DNA from: JBBTCX01 sp964494205
GTDB taxonomy: Bacteria > Planctomycetota > Phycisphaerae > UBA1845
NCBI GenBank assembly: GCA_964494205.1
Contig: CAZBRD010000002.1
Span: 124,001-188,000, forward strand
DNA length: 64,000 bases
Direction of reading: 5' to 3'
Numbering within the stretch: position 1 is the stretch's first letter; each line of letters starts with the position of its first letter. The translations under genes were made by a program, and so were the position numbers. Of the stretch, positions 18,772 to 28,146 are shown one piece after another. The notes below the pieces were generated by a model. That model was given only the letters and a program-made list of their open reading frames with translations, searched no databases and was not told the origin of the DNA.

Positions 18772-20472
18772 CTATTTCACAAACGATTCCGCGAAATACC
18801 TGGCGGTCAGCGGTTCGCCCGTCGCACGTTTGGTGAGATCATTCCACGAATAGAGATTGCCCGGGCCGAAGATTTTGTCCTTGAGATACTTGCCGGCCTT
18901 TTCGTCTCCCCAGAAACATGTCTTCGATGGGTCGTCGACGTTGGACACGTACTTGGCCATGTAAGCGTGGACCTGGCACGCAAACAGGTCGCCCATGCCA
19001 TAGCTGTGGTAATACACGGGGGCGGTCACAATGTGGATTTTCGCGGCGTAGTCGGGGCGGTTGACGGATTCAGGCGGATTGAGCATCTGATATTGCTTCT
19101 TCAAATCCCACCACAGTTTTCCAAGGTCTTGATCAGGATTGCTGTACATGCCGCGCTCGAAGCGCATCATCACCTGGGCCCAGCGACTGAAAAGAAGTTT
19201 CTCGGCACGGAGTGTCTTGTGGGCTGAGTCGGCTATCTTTTTCAGATCGCCCTGTGAATGAGCGCCGGATTTCTTGAGGAACTCTTCGTTCTTGGTCATG
19301 GCGCCCATCATCATGGCGAAACCTTCGGTGGTGATGCTGTGCGATGCCTCGCGAAGGAGGAAGGGAACCTGAAGCCCGATGTACTTGTCGTAAACAGCAT
19401 GGCCCAACTCGTGGACGAGGGTGTCGGCCCAATAGGCGTTAGACTTCATGTTGCAGAGCACGCGAATATCTTCGCGGCGATCGAGGCTGGTGGAGAATGC
19501 GTGCGGGCTCTTGCCCTCTTTTTCATAGAGGTCGCTGCGGGAAAGTATGTCGTCGGCCTGAATGCCCATGCTGGCGTAATAGGCCTTGGTGGTGCGAATA
19601 AGGTCCACATTCTTATAGACGTCATCGAGGTTCACGGGCTCAATTTCCGGCGCTTCCTGGAAGAACAGATCGTTGAAGTTCCAGGGGCGAAGATCCGGTG
19701 CGGGTGCGCCGAAACGCTCGGACATTTTTGCATCGATCTGCTTCTTGAGTTGGGCGAACGGCTCGCGGGTGAGTGTGTCGAGTTCATCGAAGAGTCTCAC
19801 GAGCTCGCCTTCTTCGATCTCCTGGAGCGCGAGCTGAAAAACGTAGAAATCGCGATACCCCAGGCTCTTGGCGAGTTGATTACGAAGTTTCACGAGTTCT
19901 TTCAGCTTCGAGTCGACTTTGGCGCCAACCTCCATGTAACCCTTCCAAGCAGCCTCAGCTGTCTTGGAATCCTTGGTCGTGCTTAGAATCTCGCGTACGT
20001 CGTTTTCCGAGAGCATTTTGCCGTCGACGCTGCTGCGGTGCGTGTTGAAGATCTGCTCGACGTCGGATTCGAGGGACACGATTTTCTTCTGCAATTCCGG
20101 GTCGGCCTGGCCAGGCAGGTATGAGCGATACATGACATCGAGCTGGCGGGCGAGAAGGGGCTCCTTGACGTTGCCGGCTTCCTTAAGTGCCTTGAGTTTA
20201 GCGAACACTTCACGATCGCTGTGCAGATCGACCAATTTCGACTTGGCGGCTTTCTTTCTTTCGAAGGCCTCGTCTTTGCCGGTGGTATTGGCTTCCCACC
20301 ACGCGCTCGCGTCTTCCTTGAACAGAGGTTCGAACTTGGCGACGTAGGCATCAAGCATGGCCTTAAACTCGCCTTCTGCGGCGGATTGCTCAGCCAGGCC
20401 CCATGCACGCATCGTAAAAGTAACGGCGAGTGGAAGCGCAAGAATGGCAGTAAGCATTAGTTTATTCCTCAT
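18772..20472 (-). CDS. Exported M2/M3-type zinc metallopeptidase
   Basis: About 566 residues from the ATG at 20472 (an in-frame GTG lies at 20484). An N-terminal signal peptide (MRNKLMLTAILALPLAVTFT) indicates export. The zinc motif is VHELGHAVYDKYIG (HExxH), and the third ligand is probably the Glu of ITTEGFAMMMGAM about 25 residues later, the arrangement of gluzincins such as M2 (ACE-like) and M3 oligopeptidases. The helical N-terminal half matches the substrate-channel shape of those enzymes. It probably trims peptides in the periplasm. It is a single gene, convergent with the upstream membrane operon. M2 versus M3 assignment needs a profile search. Confidence 0.85.
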   Translation of the reverse strand: MRNKLMLTAILALPLAVTFTMRAWGLAEQSAAEGEFKAMLDAYVAKFEPLFKEDASAWWEANTTGKDEAFERKKAAKSKLVDLHSDREVFAKLKALKEAGNVKEPLLARQLDVMYRSYLPGQADPELQKKIVSLESDVEQIFNTHRSSVDGKMLSENDVREILSTTKDSKTAEAAWKGYMEVGAKVDSKLKELVKLRNQLAKSLGYRDFYVFQLALQEIEEGELVRLFDELDTLTREPFAQLKKQIDAKMSERFGAPAPDLRPWNFNDLFFQEAPEIEPVNLDDVYKNVDLIRTTKAYYASMGIQADDILSRSDLYEKEGKSPHAFSTSLDRREDIRVLCNMKSNAYWADTLVHELGHAVYDKYIGLQVPFLLREASHSITTEGFAMMMGAMTKNEEFLKKSGAHSQGDLKKIADSAHKTLRAEKLLFSRWAQVMMRFERGMYSNPDQDLGKLWWDLKKQYQMLNPPESVNRPDYAAKIHIVTAPVYYHSYGMGDLFACQVHAYMAKYVSNVDDPSKTCFWGDEKAGKYLKDKIFGPGNLYSWNDLTKRATGEPLTARYFAESFVK

Positions 20473-20669
20473 TATGACGGTCACGACTCATTGAGAGAAA
20501 TCAGCAAGTTGATGGAACAAAGCGCGCGCGGCGGACTCGCTCGGTACGCGCGGGGCCAACGGAGGAGCAAGATAACCAAGGTCTGTCTATTGGGCCAGAG
20601 GAGGTCGCTCAGCGCGAAGTCACGCGGCGGTCATTTGGGAAGGAGGCGCGGAGCAATTATCATGGGCGC

Positions 20670-22589
20670 ATGGCGGCGATTACCGTACATGGCGTTACCA
20701 AGCAATTCGGCACGCGAATCGTGCTCGACACTGCTTCGTTGGAGATCAACCCCGGCGAGACGGTTGGGTTGGTAGGTGCCAATGGGGCGGGAAAGACGAC
20801 CCTTTTCAAGCTGATTACCGGCGAATTGACCCCGGATTTTGGAACGATCACCCGCGCACGTGGCGTCGAAATCGGCGTCCTCAAGCAGCAACCGGACATT
20901 CAACTCGATCGCACGCTGCATGACGAGGTCGGGAGCGTCTTTGCCGACTTGCTCGAATTGGAGCAGCGTCTGCACACGGTGGCTGAGGAGATGGCAGCCA
21001 AGGCGCATGATCCTGATTTGCCACAGTTGTTGGAAAAATACGATCGCTTGAACGCGCAGTTCGACGCCGCAGGCGGTCACAAGTTTGAGACCGAATTGAA
21101 TGAAATCCTCGGCGGCCTCGGTTTTTCGACCGCCGATTACTCCAGGACGCTTTCAGTGATGTCGGGTGGTCAGCGGTGTCGGGCGGCACTGGCGAAACTG
21201 CTCCTACAGGATAGCACGATGCTACTCCTCGACGAGCCGACGAACCACCTCGACATTGACGCGGTGCGCTGGCTGGAGAAATTCCTGGCCGGTCATCACG
21301 GTGGAACAGTAGTCATTTCGCACGATCGCTACCTGCTCGACCGGGTGTGCGATCGGATCATCGAAGTCGAAAACATGCGGACCACGAGCTTCGCGGGCAA
21401 TTATTCGAATTACGCTCGGACGAAAGAATTGCGGTTGCTGACAGCCGAGCGCCAATTCGAAAAAGATCAGGCGTTCATCGAAAAAGAACGGGCCTTCATT
21501 GCCAAGCACCTTGCCGGCCAGCGAACGAAGGAGGCCCAGGGTCGGCGTACGCGGCTTGAACGCCGATTGGCTGCCGGCGAATTCGTTACCGAAGTCTCGA
21601 AAAGTCGGCGAGCGGTCAAGCTTGGATTCGAGGAGCGGGAATCGGAAGGCGGCGTTGTCGTTCGCTGCGATGAGCTGAGCGCGGGTTTCGGAGGACGGCC
21701 GCTTTTCTCAAACCTGACGATGCAAATCTACGCGGGCAATCGGCTCGGCATCACCGGCCCCAACGGCACCGGCAAAACGACGCTCCTGCGCGTGTTGCTC
21801 GGTCAAATCGCGCCGATGGGCGGGGAGTATTCCTTGGATCGCAAACGAACGATCGGGTACTACTCGCAGGACGAGCGCTATCTGAATCTGGATCGCACCG
21901 TGCTGGACGAAATCCGGGCCGCTCGAACTGAACTGAGCGAAGAGCAGGCGCGGTCCTTGCTCGGACATTACTTATTCACACGGGACGACGTCTTCAAACC
22001 GCTCGGAGCTTTGTCCGGCGGCGAGCAATCCCGCGTGCGCTTGGCGACTTTGATTCTGCAATCGCCTGACCTGCTGATCCTCGACGAGCCGACGAATCAC
22101 CTCGACATCCCTTCGCGCGAATCGTTGGAAGAAGCGCTGGATTCATTTGAGGGCACCATCATCACGGTTAGTCACGACCGCTACTTTCTCGACCGCGTCT
22201 GCGATCGGCTGCTGGTTATCCGCCCGGAAAGACACAAGCTCTACGCGGGTAATTACTCCTTCTATCTCGAACAGGTCGAACAGGCGAAAGAGCAGGCCAA
22301 GGTTGCTGCAACTCCTACTCTGAAACCAACTGAGAATCGCCCCAAAAACCGCGGCGGAAAAACCTCCAAGCCGCTGGCATCGCAGTACGACGTTTTGTCT
22401 GTGGAAGAACTCGAGGCCTTGATCATCGACAAAGAGGCGGAACTGGCTGCATTAAATGATCGCTACGCCGACCCGCTGGTGCTGCGCGACCCCGGCGCAA
22501 TGACCGAGCTGAAAAAACAGATCGACGATGTAACCCGCGAGCTGGCCTACATCGACCGAGCCTGGCAGGAACGCGCCGATGCCTTATGA
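20670..22589 (+). CDS. ABC-F family ATPase (Uup/EttA-like)
   Basis: A 639-residue soluble protein with two ABC ATPase domains and no membrane part. The first domain has Walker A GANGAGKTT, signature SGGQR and Walker B LLLDEPTNHLD. The second has GPNGTGKTT, SGGEQ and LLILDEPTNHLD. The inter-domain linker of about 70 charged residues is the ribosome-contacting PtIM region, and a charged C-terminal coiled coil (EELEALIIDKEAELAAL) resembles Uup. ABC-F proteins act on ribosomes or in DNA and translation quality control. The gene overlaps the next one by 11 bases. Confidence 0.93.
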   Translation: MAAITVHGVTKQFGTRIVLDTASLEINPGETVGLVGANGAGKTTLFKLITGELTPDFGTITRARGVEIGVLKQQPDIQLDRTLHDEVGSVFADLLELEQRLHTVAEEMAAKAHDPDLPQLLEKYDRLNAQFDAAGGHKFETELNEILGGLGFSTADYSRTLSVMSGGQRCRAALAKLLLQDSTMLLLDEPTNHLDIDAVRWLEKFLAGHHGGTVVISHDRYLLDRVCDRIIEVENMRTTSFAGNYSNYARTKELRLLTAERQFEKDQAFIEKERAFIAKHLAGQRTKEAQGRRTRLERRLAAGEFVTEVSKSRRAVKLGFEERESEGGVVVRCDELSAGFGGRPLFSNLTMQIYAGNRLGITGPNGTGKTTLLRVLLGQIAPMGGEYSLDRKRTIGYYSQDERYLNLDRTVLDEIRAARTELSEEQARSLLGHYLFTRDDVFKPLGALSGGEQSRVRLATLILQSPDLLILDEPTNHLDIPSRESLEEALDSFEGTIITVSHDRYFLDRVCDRLLVIRPERHKLYAGNYSFYLEQVEQAKEQAKVAATPTLKPTENRPKNRGGKTSKPLASQYDVLSVEELEALIIDKEAELAALNDRYADPLVLRDPGAMTELKKQIDDVTRELAYIDRAWQERADAL

Positions 22590-23493
22590 GCGGATTCACA
22601 TCGAAGGCGCGAGTAGTGCTATCGTTCGAACCGACAGTTTCACGTCTGTTTGTGAACCCAACAAGCCGATTGTTGTTCCCACTTTGGATGAATGGAGGTT
22701 CTTTCTTCCTCGTTTTCTGGGTGCGTTCAAAGACACGAGCCCGAACTTTGACGCCAAGTCACTAAAACACTCCAAAGACAGTGACATTTCTCACGTCCAT
22801 TTCGGCCAAGGTTCCGGAAGCTCGCTCGTTTGCCGACACAGCAGTATCAATAGTTTGCAAGATCGCCTTCACGTTGCCATTCGCGGCACGCGAGAGCAAA
22901 GGCTATTCGACCTTGCGACAAGAGTTCTGCAATTAGGAATACCGACTGCCACACCCGTGGCACTGATCGAGCGACAAAAGCCCAAACGCGATGGATGGCT
23001 ACTAACCGAGCATATCGGAAAAATGCAGGACCTTGATCGTGTCTGTTTGTCCAGCCTCCATCAGTTGCACAAACGCTCGCTTCACTCGCTAAAGATCGCC
23101 ATTACTAAAGAAACCATCTCAATGTTCGAAGCCTTCCGCAGCGGCGGCTATTTCCATCGCGACATGAAGGCCTCCAATGTTGTCGTGTTCGGAGATATTC
23201 AGGAGCCAGCGTCAATTCGCGTTGGTTTGGTCGACCTAGAGGGCGTTCGCTCATGGGGAGGGCGATCGTTGAAGCGATGGCGTGATGCATTGATTCGCCT
23301 CGCGGCAAGTTTACGCAGTTATGAATCAGTTACCCGAACGGACTATTTGCGATTCCTGCGAACCTATTTCGACGCCACTGGTCAATCAAATACGAACTGG
23401 AAAACAGAATTTCGCAACCTCAGCATTGCGGCGCAACAGTACTCAACAAAATCAAAAGGTCGAAAAGGAAACAAGCTCGATGGCTATCAATAG
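22579..23493 (+). CDS. WaaP/Kdo-kinase-like protein kinase fold
   Basis: 304 residues. The kinase motifs are HRDMKASNVVV (catalytic loop, Asp then Asn) and VDLEGV (the DFG-like metal-binding Asp). Upstream, REQRLFDLATRVLQLGIPTA fits the region after the ATP-binding Lys/Glu pair. This arrangement is that of the lipopolysaccharide kinase (Kdo/WaaP) family, which phosphorylates sugars of the LPS inner core at the cytoplasmic face. The substrate is not certain here. The start lies 11 bases inside the ABC-F gene, so the two are translationally coupled. The DNA looks somewhat more AT-rich than that of the ABC-F gene. Confidence 0.75.
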   Translation: MPYERIHIEGASSAIVRTDSFTSVCEPNKPIVVPTLDEWRFFLPRFLGAFKDTSPNFDAKSLKHSKDSDISHVHFGQGSGSSLVCRHSSINSLQDRLHVAIRGTREQRLFDLATRVLQLGIPTATPVALIERQKPKRDGWLLTEHIGKMQDLDRVCLSSLHQLHKRSLHSLKIAITKETISMFEAFRSGGYFHRDMKASNVVVFGDIQEPASIRVGLVDLEGVRSWGGRSLKRWRDALIRLAASLRSYESVTRTDYLRFLRTYFDATGQSNTNWKTEFRNLSIAAQQYSTKSKGRKGNKLDGYQ

Positions 23494-23523
23494 CCGAGGG
23501 CCTATGTCGGCGTGTGGGTGAAA

Positions 23524-24375
23524 TTACTCGCCGATCGCTTTACCCCAGTGCAGTTTGGTGACGAGCTTGTGCCATCGCTCATGCAGCGGGTTTCGCACGA
23601 CGAGCAAGTCCGAGTCAAAGCGACGAATACTCACGCGGTCGCCGGGGTGCAGCGGACATGAAACCTGACCGTCAATGATCGCGGTTGTGCCGGAGTTGGT
23701 CACTTCGGCTGAGACGACGATTTCCGCGTTTCGCTCGATGACCAGTGGTTTGTGCGTGAGTGAATGCGGACAGAGCGGCGTCAGAATAATAGCATCGACG
23801 TCCGGCAACATGATCGGGCCGCCGGCTGAAAGATTGTGCGCGGTCGACCCGGTCGGCGTGCAAACGACGAGTCCATCGCCGGAAACTTCGGTCAGCTTCT
23901 CTCCGTTGATCGAAATGCCGAGCGTGATCATGCGAAACGGCTGTCCAGCCTGAATCACGCAGTCGTTCACCGCTATCACTTCGTTGCGCTTGTTGCCATC
24001 GAAAAGAACCGTGACGTGCAGAATGGTGCGTCGACTGATGAGGGATTCGTCAGCAACCGTCCGCTCGAAAACGGACTTCAATTCCTCAACGGCAAACTCC
24101 GTGAGATATCCGAGTTTTCCGAGGTTGACGCCGATGAGCGGGATCTGTTGCTTCCCGAGTCTGCGTGCGACACCAATGAGCGAACCGTCGCCGCCTAAAA
24201 CGATCAATCGCGTGGGGTTAGCCGCTAGCGCCTTGTTTACTTCCAGCGAAAAATCGCAACCGATAATGTTCGCACGGGTTGCTGCAAAGGTGGCCAGCTC
24301 GTCCATTCGTCCCTTGACCTGAGGTTTCTCAGGGTTGCCAAGTAGATACAAACGAGCTGGGCTTGCGGTGGCCAT
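23524..24375 (-). CDS. nadK: NAD kinase
   Basis: A 283-residue ATP-NAD kinase that makes NADP. The GGDGS motif is at residues 61-65 and begins GGDGSLIGVARRLG. NDCVIQAG and the glycine-rich GDGLVVCTPTGSTAHNLSAG segment form the NAD site, followed by LTPLCPHSLTHKPLV. The length is normal. It is the last gene of a minus-strand run that begins with a PPIase and continues with adk, ispA and dxs; the gap to dxs is 16 bases. Confidence 0.96.
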   Translation of the reverse strand: MATASPARLYLLGNPEKPQVKGRMDELATFAATRANIIGCDFSLEVNKALAANPTRLIVLGGDGSLIGVARRLGKQQIPLIGVNLGKLGYLTEFAVEELKSVFERTVADESLISRRTILHVTVLFDGNKRNEVIAVNDCVIQAGQPFRMITLGISINGEKLTEVSGDGLVVCTPTGSTAHNLSAGGPIMLPDVDAIILTPLCPHSLTHKPLVIERNAEIVVSAEVTNSGTTAIIDGQVSCPLHPGDRVSIRRFDSDLLVVRNPLHERWHKLVTKLHWGKAIGE

Positions 24376-24391
24376 AATCAGTTAAGAGTCA

Positions 24392-26320
24392 TCACCGCGA
24401 AAGAATCGTTCCTTCGCTCAGCCGGTTCGGTGTTTCACCAGCATGGCCATCGCGCTCCAGCAAATGCTGCACCGTCGATGCGATGCCCGCGGCATCGAGG
24501 CCGCACTCCGCCAGTTGCACCGATCGCGAACCATGGGCGACAAACCGGTCCGCCGGCATACCCAACCTTGCGAAGCGCGAACAAGTGAGACCCATCTCCT
24601 GCGCCGTCTCAAGAACCGCCGAGCCAAACCCGCCAGATACCGAGTGGTCCTCGATGGTAATGACCGGCGCGCCTGATTCGAACGCCTTTCGAACCATCGC
24701 GCGATCGATTGGTTTCGCAAAGCGAGCGTTGATCACCGAAACCTCGATACGCTCCGAAGCCAGCAGTTCGGCGGCTGCCAGCGCGTTGTGGCACATAACA
24801 CCGTAGCACAAGAGCGTCGCGTCATCGCCGTCGCGCAGCTTTCGCGATTTGCCCAATTCGAACGCCGGAGAATCGCCGTTTGCTGGCGGTACATTATCTC
24901 GCGGATACCGAATGGCGCTCGCCGTATCCAGCGTGAGTCCAAACTTCATCGACGCACGCAGCTCGGCCTCATCCATTGGCGACATCAGCACGATTCCCGG
25001 GAAACCGCGAAGGTACGTAATGTCCAGGAACCCGTGGTGAACAGCTCCGTCACCGCCGACCAATCCCGCGCGGTCGATGCAGAACATGACCGGCAAACCT
25101 TGCAAGACGACTTCCTGAAATACCTGGTCGAATGCACGTTGCAGGAATGTCGAATAGATCGCAGCCACCGGGCGCAACCCGCTCTTCGCCAATCCGCCCG
25201 CGATGTCTACTGTGCAACTCTCGGCGATGCCTATGTCGCGGCAGCGATCCGGAAAACGATCGTGCATTTTGTTGAGACCGGTGCCATCGGGCATGCCCGC
25301 GGTCATTGCATAAACCTTGTCGTTTTGCTCCGCCAAATCCATCAACGATTCGACAAACGCGGTGGTCCAACTCTTGCCGCTGCCGGATTGGAGACGAACT
25401 TTTCCGCTCTCGACTACGAATGGCTTGGGGCTGTGGTACTTGCCTGGCTCGGCCGTGGCCCAGTCGCAACCGTTGCCTTTCACCGTGTGCACGTGCAGTA
25501 GCACGGGGTGATTGGAGTCCTTCAGTATCGAGAGCATCTCGATGAGGTGGTTGATATCATGACCGTCGATCGGGCCGACGTACTGGAAGCCCATCGCCTC
25601 GAAAACTTGGCCCGGTGAGAGCGTGGCTTTAATACCCTCCTTGAGGTGCGCGATCATGTCGAAGACAGGTTTACCAAGCAGCGGTAGTTTCGGCAGGATG
25701 CGCTTCGTCTGCGATTTCACTTCCTCGTAGAATTCGCTCGCGCGGAAGCGGGCGAGATATTCCGCAATCGCGCCCTGCGTTGGCGAAATGCCCCAATGAT
25801 TGTCATTCAGCACGACGAGGAATTGTCGCTTCAGAATCCCCGCCTGATTCAAACCTTCAAAGGCCACTCCGTTGACAATGCTGGCATCGCCAACAATCGC
25901 GACGACGCAGTTGTCGCGCCCCAGAATTTGATCTCCCCGCGCCATGCCCACAGCCGTTGCGATAGCCGTGCCTGCATGCCCCACATTGAACAAGTCGTAT
26001 TCGCTCTCAGCCGTATCTGGAAAGCCGCTGACGCCGCCAGATTTGCGCAGCGTTTCAAAACGTGCGTTGCGACCGGTAATCAACTTATGTGGATAACACT
26101 GGTGCCCAACGTCCCACAACAGACGATCGTTGCTGAAGTCAAAAACACGGTGCAAGGCAATGGTCAGCTCGGTCACGCCGAGGTTGCTGGTCAGGTGTCC
26201 GCCGTTACTGCCCACCACCTGCAGGATGCGCTCACGAATCTCCTGAGCGAGGATAGTGAGTTGTTCAATCGTTAATGCACGTACGTCGGCGGGGGAATGA
26301 ATCTTGTCGAGTAACGTCAT
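24392..26320 (-). CDS. dxs: 1-deoxy-D-xylulose-5-phosphate synthase
   Basis: About 642 residues from the ATG at 26320 (MTLLDKIHSPADVR), the normal family start. The thiamine-diphosphate enzyme joins pyruvate and glyceraldehyde-3-phosphate in the first step of the MEP isoprenoid pathway. Visible motifs are GGHLTSNLGVTELTIALH, LLWDVGHQCYPHKLITGR, the diphosphate-binding VGDASIVNGVAFEGLNQ (Ala for the usual Gly in GDG), DRAGLVGGDGAVHHG and FPGIVLMSPMDEAELR. It lies between ispA and nadK, so two isoprenoid genes are neighbours. Confidence 0.97.
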   Translation of the reverse strand: MTLLDKIHSPADVRALTIEQLTILAQEIRERILQVVGSNGGHLTSNLGVTELTIALHRVFDFSNDRLLWDVGHQCYPHKLITGRNARFETLRKSGGVSGFPDTAESEYDLFNVGHAGTAIATAVGMARGDQILGRDNCVVAIVGDASIVNGVAFEGLNQAGILKRQFLVVLNDNHWGISPTQGAIAEYLARFRASEFYEEVKSQTKRILPKLPLLGKPVFDMIAHLKEGIKATLSPGQVFEAMGFQYVGPIDGHDINHLIEMLSILKDSNHPVLLHVHTVKGNGCDWATAEPGKYHSPKPFVVESGKVRLQSGSGKSWTTAFVESLMDLAEQNDKVYAMTAGMPDGTGLNKMHDRFPDRCRDIGIAESCTVDIAGGLAKSGLRPVAAIYSTFLQRAFDQVFQEVVLQGLPVMFCIDRAGLVGGDGAVHHGFLDITYLRGFPGIVLMSPMDEAELRASMKFGLTLDTASAIRYPRDNVPPANGDSPAFELGKSRKLRDGDDATLLCYGVMCHNALAAAELLASERIEVSVINARFAKPIDRAMVRKAFESGAPVITIEDHSVSGGFGSAVLETAQEMGLTCSRFARLGMPADRFVAHGSRSVQLAECGLDAAGIASTVQHLLERDGHAGETPNRLSEGTILSR

Positions 26321-26419
26321 ACAGGATCCTTGACGCAACACCTTCGTGCGAGCGGCCGCAGCACGCTGCAAACATCCAAATTGTACTTGCTAGCGCGAGG
26401 GTTGCTACCTTCATTTCTT

Positions 26420-27358
26420 TCAATAAGTTCGATCAACTACGAATCGGGCGATCTCACGCAAATCGTCTGCATCGATCCCGAAGCAGCCAAGGTGGCCGAT
26501 CGCCCGTTCAACCGCCTGCTTTGCGAGGCGACGACTCTCTTCTATACCTACGCATCGCGGGTACGTTTGTTTTCCCGCAGCCGAATCTTTTCCCGTTTCT
26601 TTTCCCATCGTGGCCGAGGTCGCAACCACGTCCAATAAATCATCGGTTATCTGGAACGCTTTGCCCAACTCCTCTCCAAAGGAACCGATTTCTTGGCACC
26701 CCTCGTTGCTTTGCTTGTCGATTGATCCGGCGGCCAAGGCCCCGATTCGGCAGGCTGCCCTAAACAGAGCGGCAGTCTTGTATGTGTGTATGTATGTCGT
26801 TAGTTCCAGGCTAGGGGGCTGGTGTTCCCCAATGATGTCTGCTGCTTGCCCGCCGATCATTCCTGCCCAGCCGGTGGCCAGCGCCAACTCGCGGATCATA
26901 TTGATTCCCGCGTCGGCATCAGAAACGTGTGTCGCGATTATTTCGAATGGAAGAACAGACAGCGTATCGCCCGCCAGAATTGCCATCGCTTCGCCGAACT
27001 TCTTATGTGTGGTTGGCCGTCCTCGACGCAGATCATCGTCATCCATCGCGGGCAGATCGTCATGCACGAGGCTGAATGCGTGAATGCACTCGATGGCCGC
27101 TGCTGCCGGCCACGCTTGCTGCCGTGAGCCACCGAGAAGTTCGCACGATCGCACGGTGAGATATGGTCGAAGGCGCTTGCCGGGACTCAGCGCCGAATAG
27201 CGGACTGCTTCAAAGAGTGCCCCCGGCACTTGGTTCTGTGCGGTCAGATACTTGTCGAATTCTCGATCGAACTCTTGGGCAAAAGTGGAAAGGCAATTCT
27301 TGATCCGCGCAGCTTCGGCGACAGCCTGTTGACCGGAAGACGAATCGGACGGAACCAC
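26420..27358 (-). CDS. ispA: Polyprenyl (farnesyl/geranyl) diphosphate synthase
   Basis: 312 residues of the all-helical prenyltransferase fold. The first Asp-rich motif is LVHDDLPAMDDDDLRRGRPT and the second is AFQITDDLLDVVAT. Both bind magnesium and the allylic diphosphate. The insertion DDLPAMDDDD (two residues between the aspartates) is typical of bacterial FPP/GGPP synthases. The final product length cannot be read with confidence. It sits 99 bases upstream of dxs and 68 bases downstream of adk on the same strand. Confidence 0.93.
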   Translation of the reverse strand: MVPSDSSSGQQAVAEAARIKNCLSTFAQEFDREFDKYLTAQNQVPGALFEAVRYSALSPGKRLRPYLTVRSCELLGGSRQQAWPAAAAIECIHAFSLVHDDLPAMDDDDLRRGRPTTHKKFGEAMAILAGDTLSVLPFEIIATHVSDADAGINMIRELALATGWAGMIGGQAADIIGEHQPPSLELTTYIHTYKTAALFRAACRIGALAAGSIDKQSNEGCQEIGSFGEELGKAFQITDDLLDVVATSATMGKETGKDSAAGKQTYPRCVGIEESRRLAKQAVERAIGHLGCFGIDADDLREIARFVVDRTY

Positions 27359-27426
27359 GTTGTCATTCTAGCCGTAGACGGAGCCCGGCGGAACAACGAG
27401 TTTCGATGAAGTTATCGAGGGAAACG

Positions 27427-28032
27427 CTATAGGTTGGCAGGAACGACCGGCTCCAAACTGTTCGCGATGTCGCGGAGGACGCCCAGAGGATGCTGGTCTG
27501 CATTAACCCGCGCGATCAGCTTGCGCGGGTACATTTCGAGCACCGGGAAAGTCTCGCGCTCATACACTTCGATGCGCTTCTCTATCACTTTACGGTCGGC
27601 ATCGTCAGGCCGATTCGACTTCGATGCACGGTTCGCGAGACGCTTGATGAGCGCGTCGCGATCTTCCATCTCAAGGTGCACGATGCACTTCACATCGATG
27701 AAATCGGAAAGCAGTTTCACTTGCTCTTGCGTGCGGGGAATGCCGTCCAGAATAAGATGGTGATAGCCCTGTTTGATCTTGCCCTCGGCTACCAACTTCT
27801 CGACATGCTGCTTGAACACGCGAATGGTCAACTCGTCGGGTACCAGCGAACCCTTTGACGCATACGAAAGAAACTCGTGCCCGATCGGCGAAGTCTTATC
27901 AAGTGCCCGGAAAATGTCGCCCATCGCCAGGTGAACCATGTTCGGCATGTTTCCGAAAACGACACCCTGGGTGCCCTTACCTGAGCCCGGGCAGCCAAAC
28001 ATAAGAATGGCCTGGTAGCGATTGGATGGCAC
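27427..28032 (-). CDS. adk: Adenylate kinase family nucleoside monophosphate kinase
   Basis: 201 residues. The P-loop GCPGSGKGT spans residues 13-21, and HLAMGDIFRALD, ILDGIPRTQEQVKLL and NRASKSNRPDDAD are the AMP-binding, Walker-B-like and lid regions. A short lid without zinc cysteines suggests the short form. The reaction is AMP + ATP to 2 ADP. Family members of this shape sometimes act on other monophosphates, so adk is the most likely but not the only assignment. It lies in the PPIase-adk-ispA-dxs-nadK run. Confidence 0.87.
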   Translation of the reverse strand: MPSNRYQAILMFGCPGSGKGTQGVVFGNMPNMVHLAMGDIFRALDKTSPIGHEFLSYASKGSLVPDELTIRVFKQHVEKLVAEGKIKQGYHHLILDGIPRTQEQVKLLSDFIDVKCIVHLEMEDRDALIKRLANRASKSNRPDDADRKVIEKRIEVYERETFPVLEMYPRKLIARVNADQHPLGVLRDIANSLEPVVPANL

Positions 28033-28146
28033 TAACTGGTCCTTTCCTAAGACTCAATCGGGCGTTGTCGCGCCCCTAACGCAAAAGGGCGGCCATCGTC
28101 CAAATCTCTTATCGGTGAGGCCCACTTCTTGATTTAGACGACCCGT

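Noticed and set aside
19258..19986. A 242-residue plus-strand open frame
   Set aside because: It is antisense to the metallopeptidase; the latter has a signal peptide and a full zinc site.
24788..25501. A 237-residue plus-strand open frame
   Set aside because: It is antisense to dxs, which has all expected motifs.
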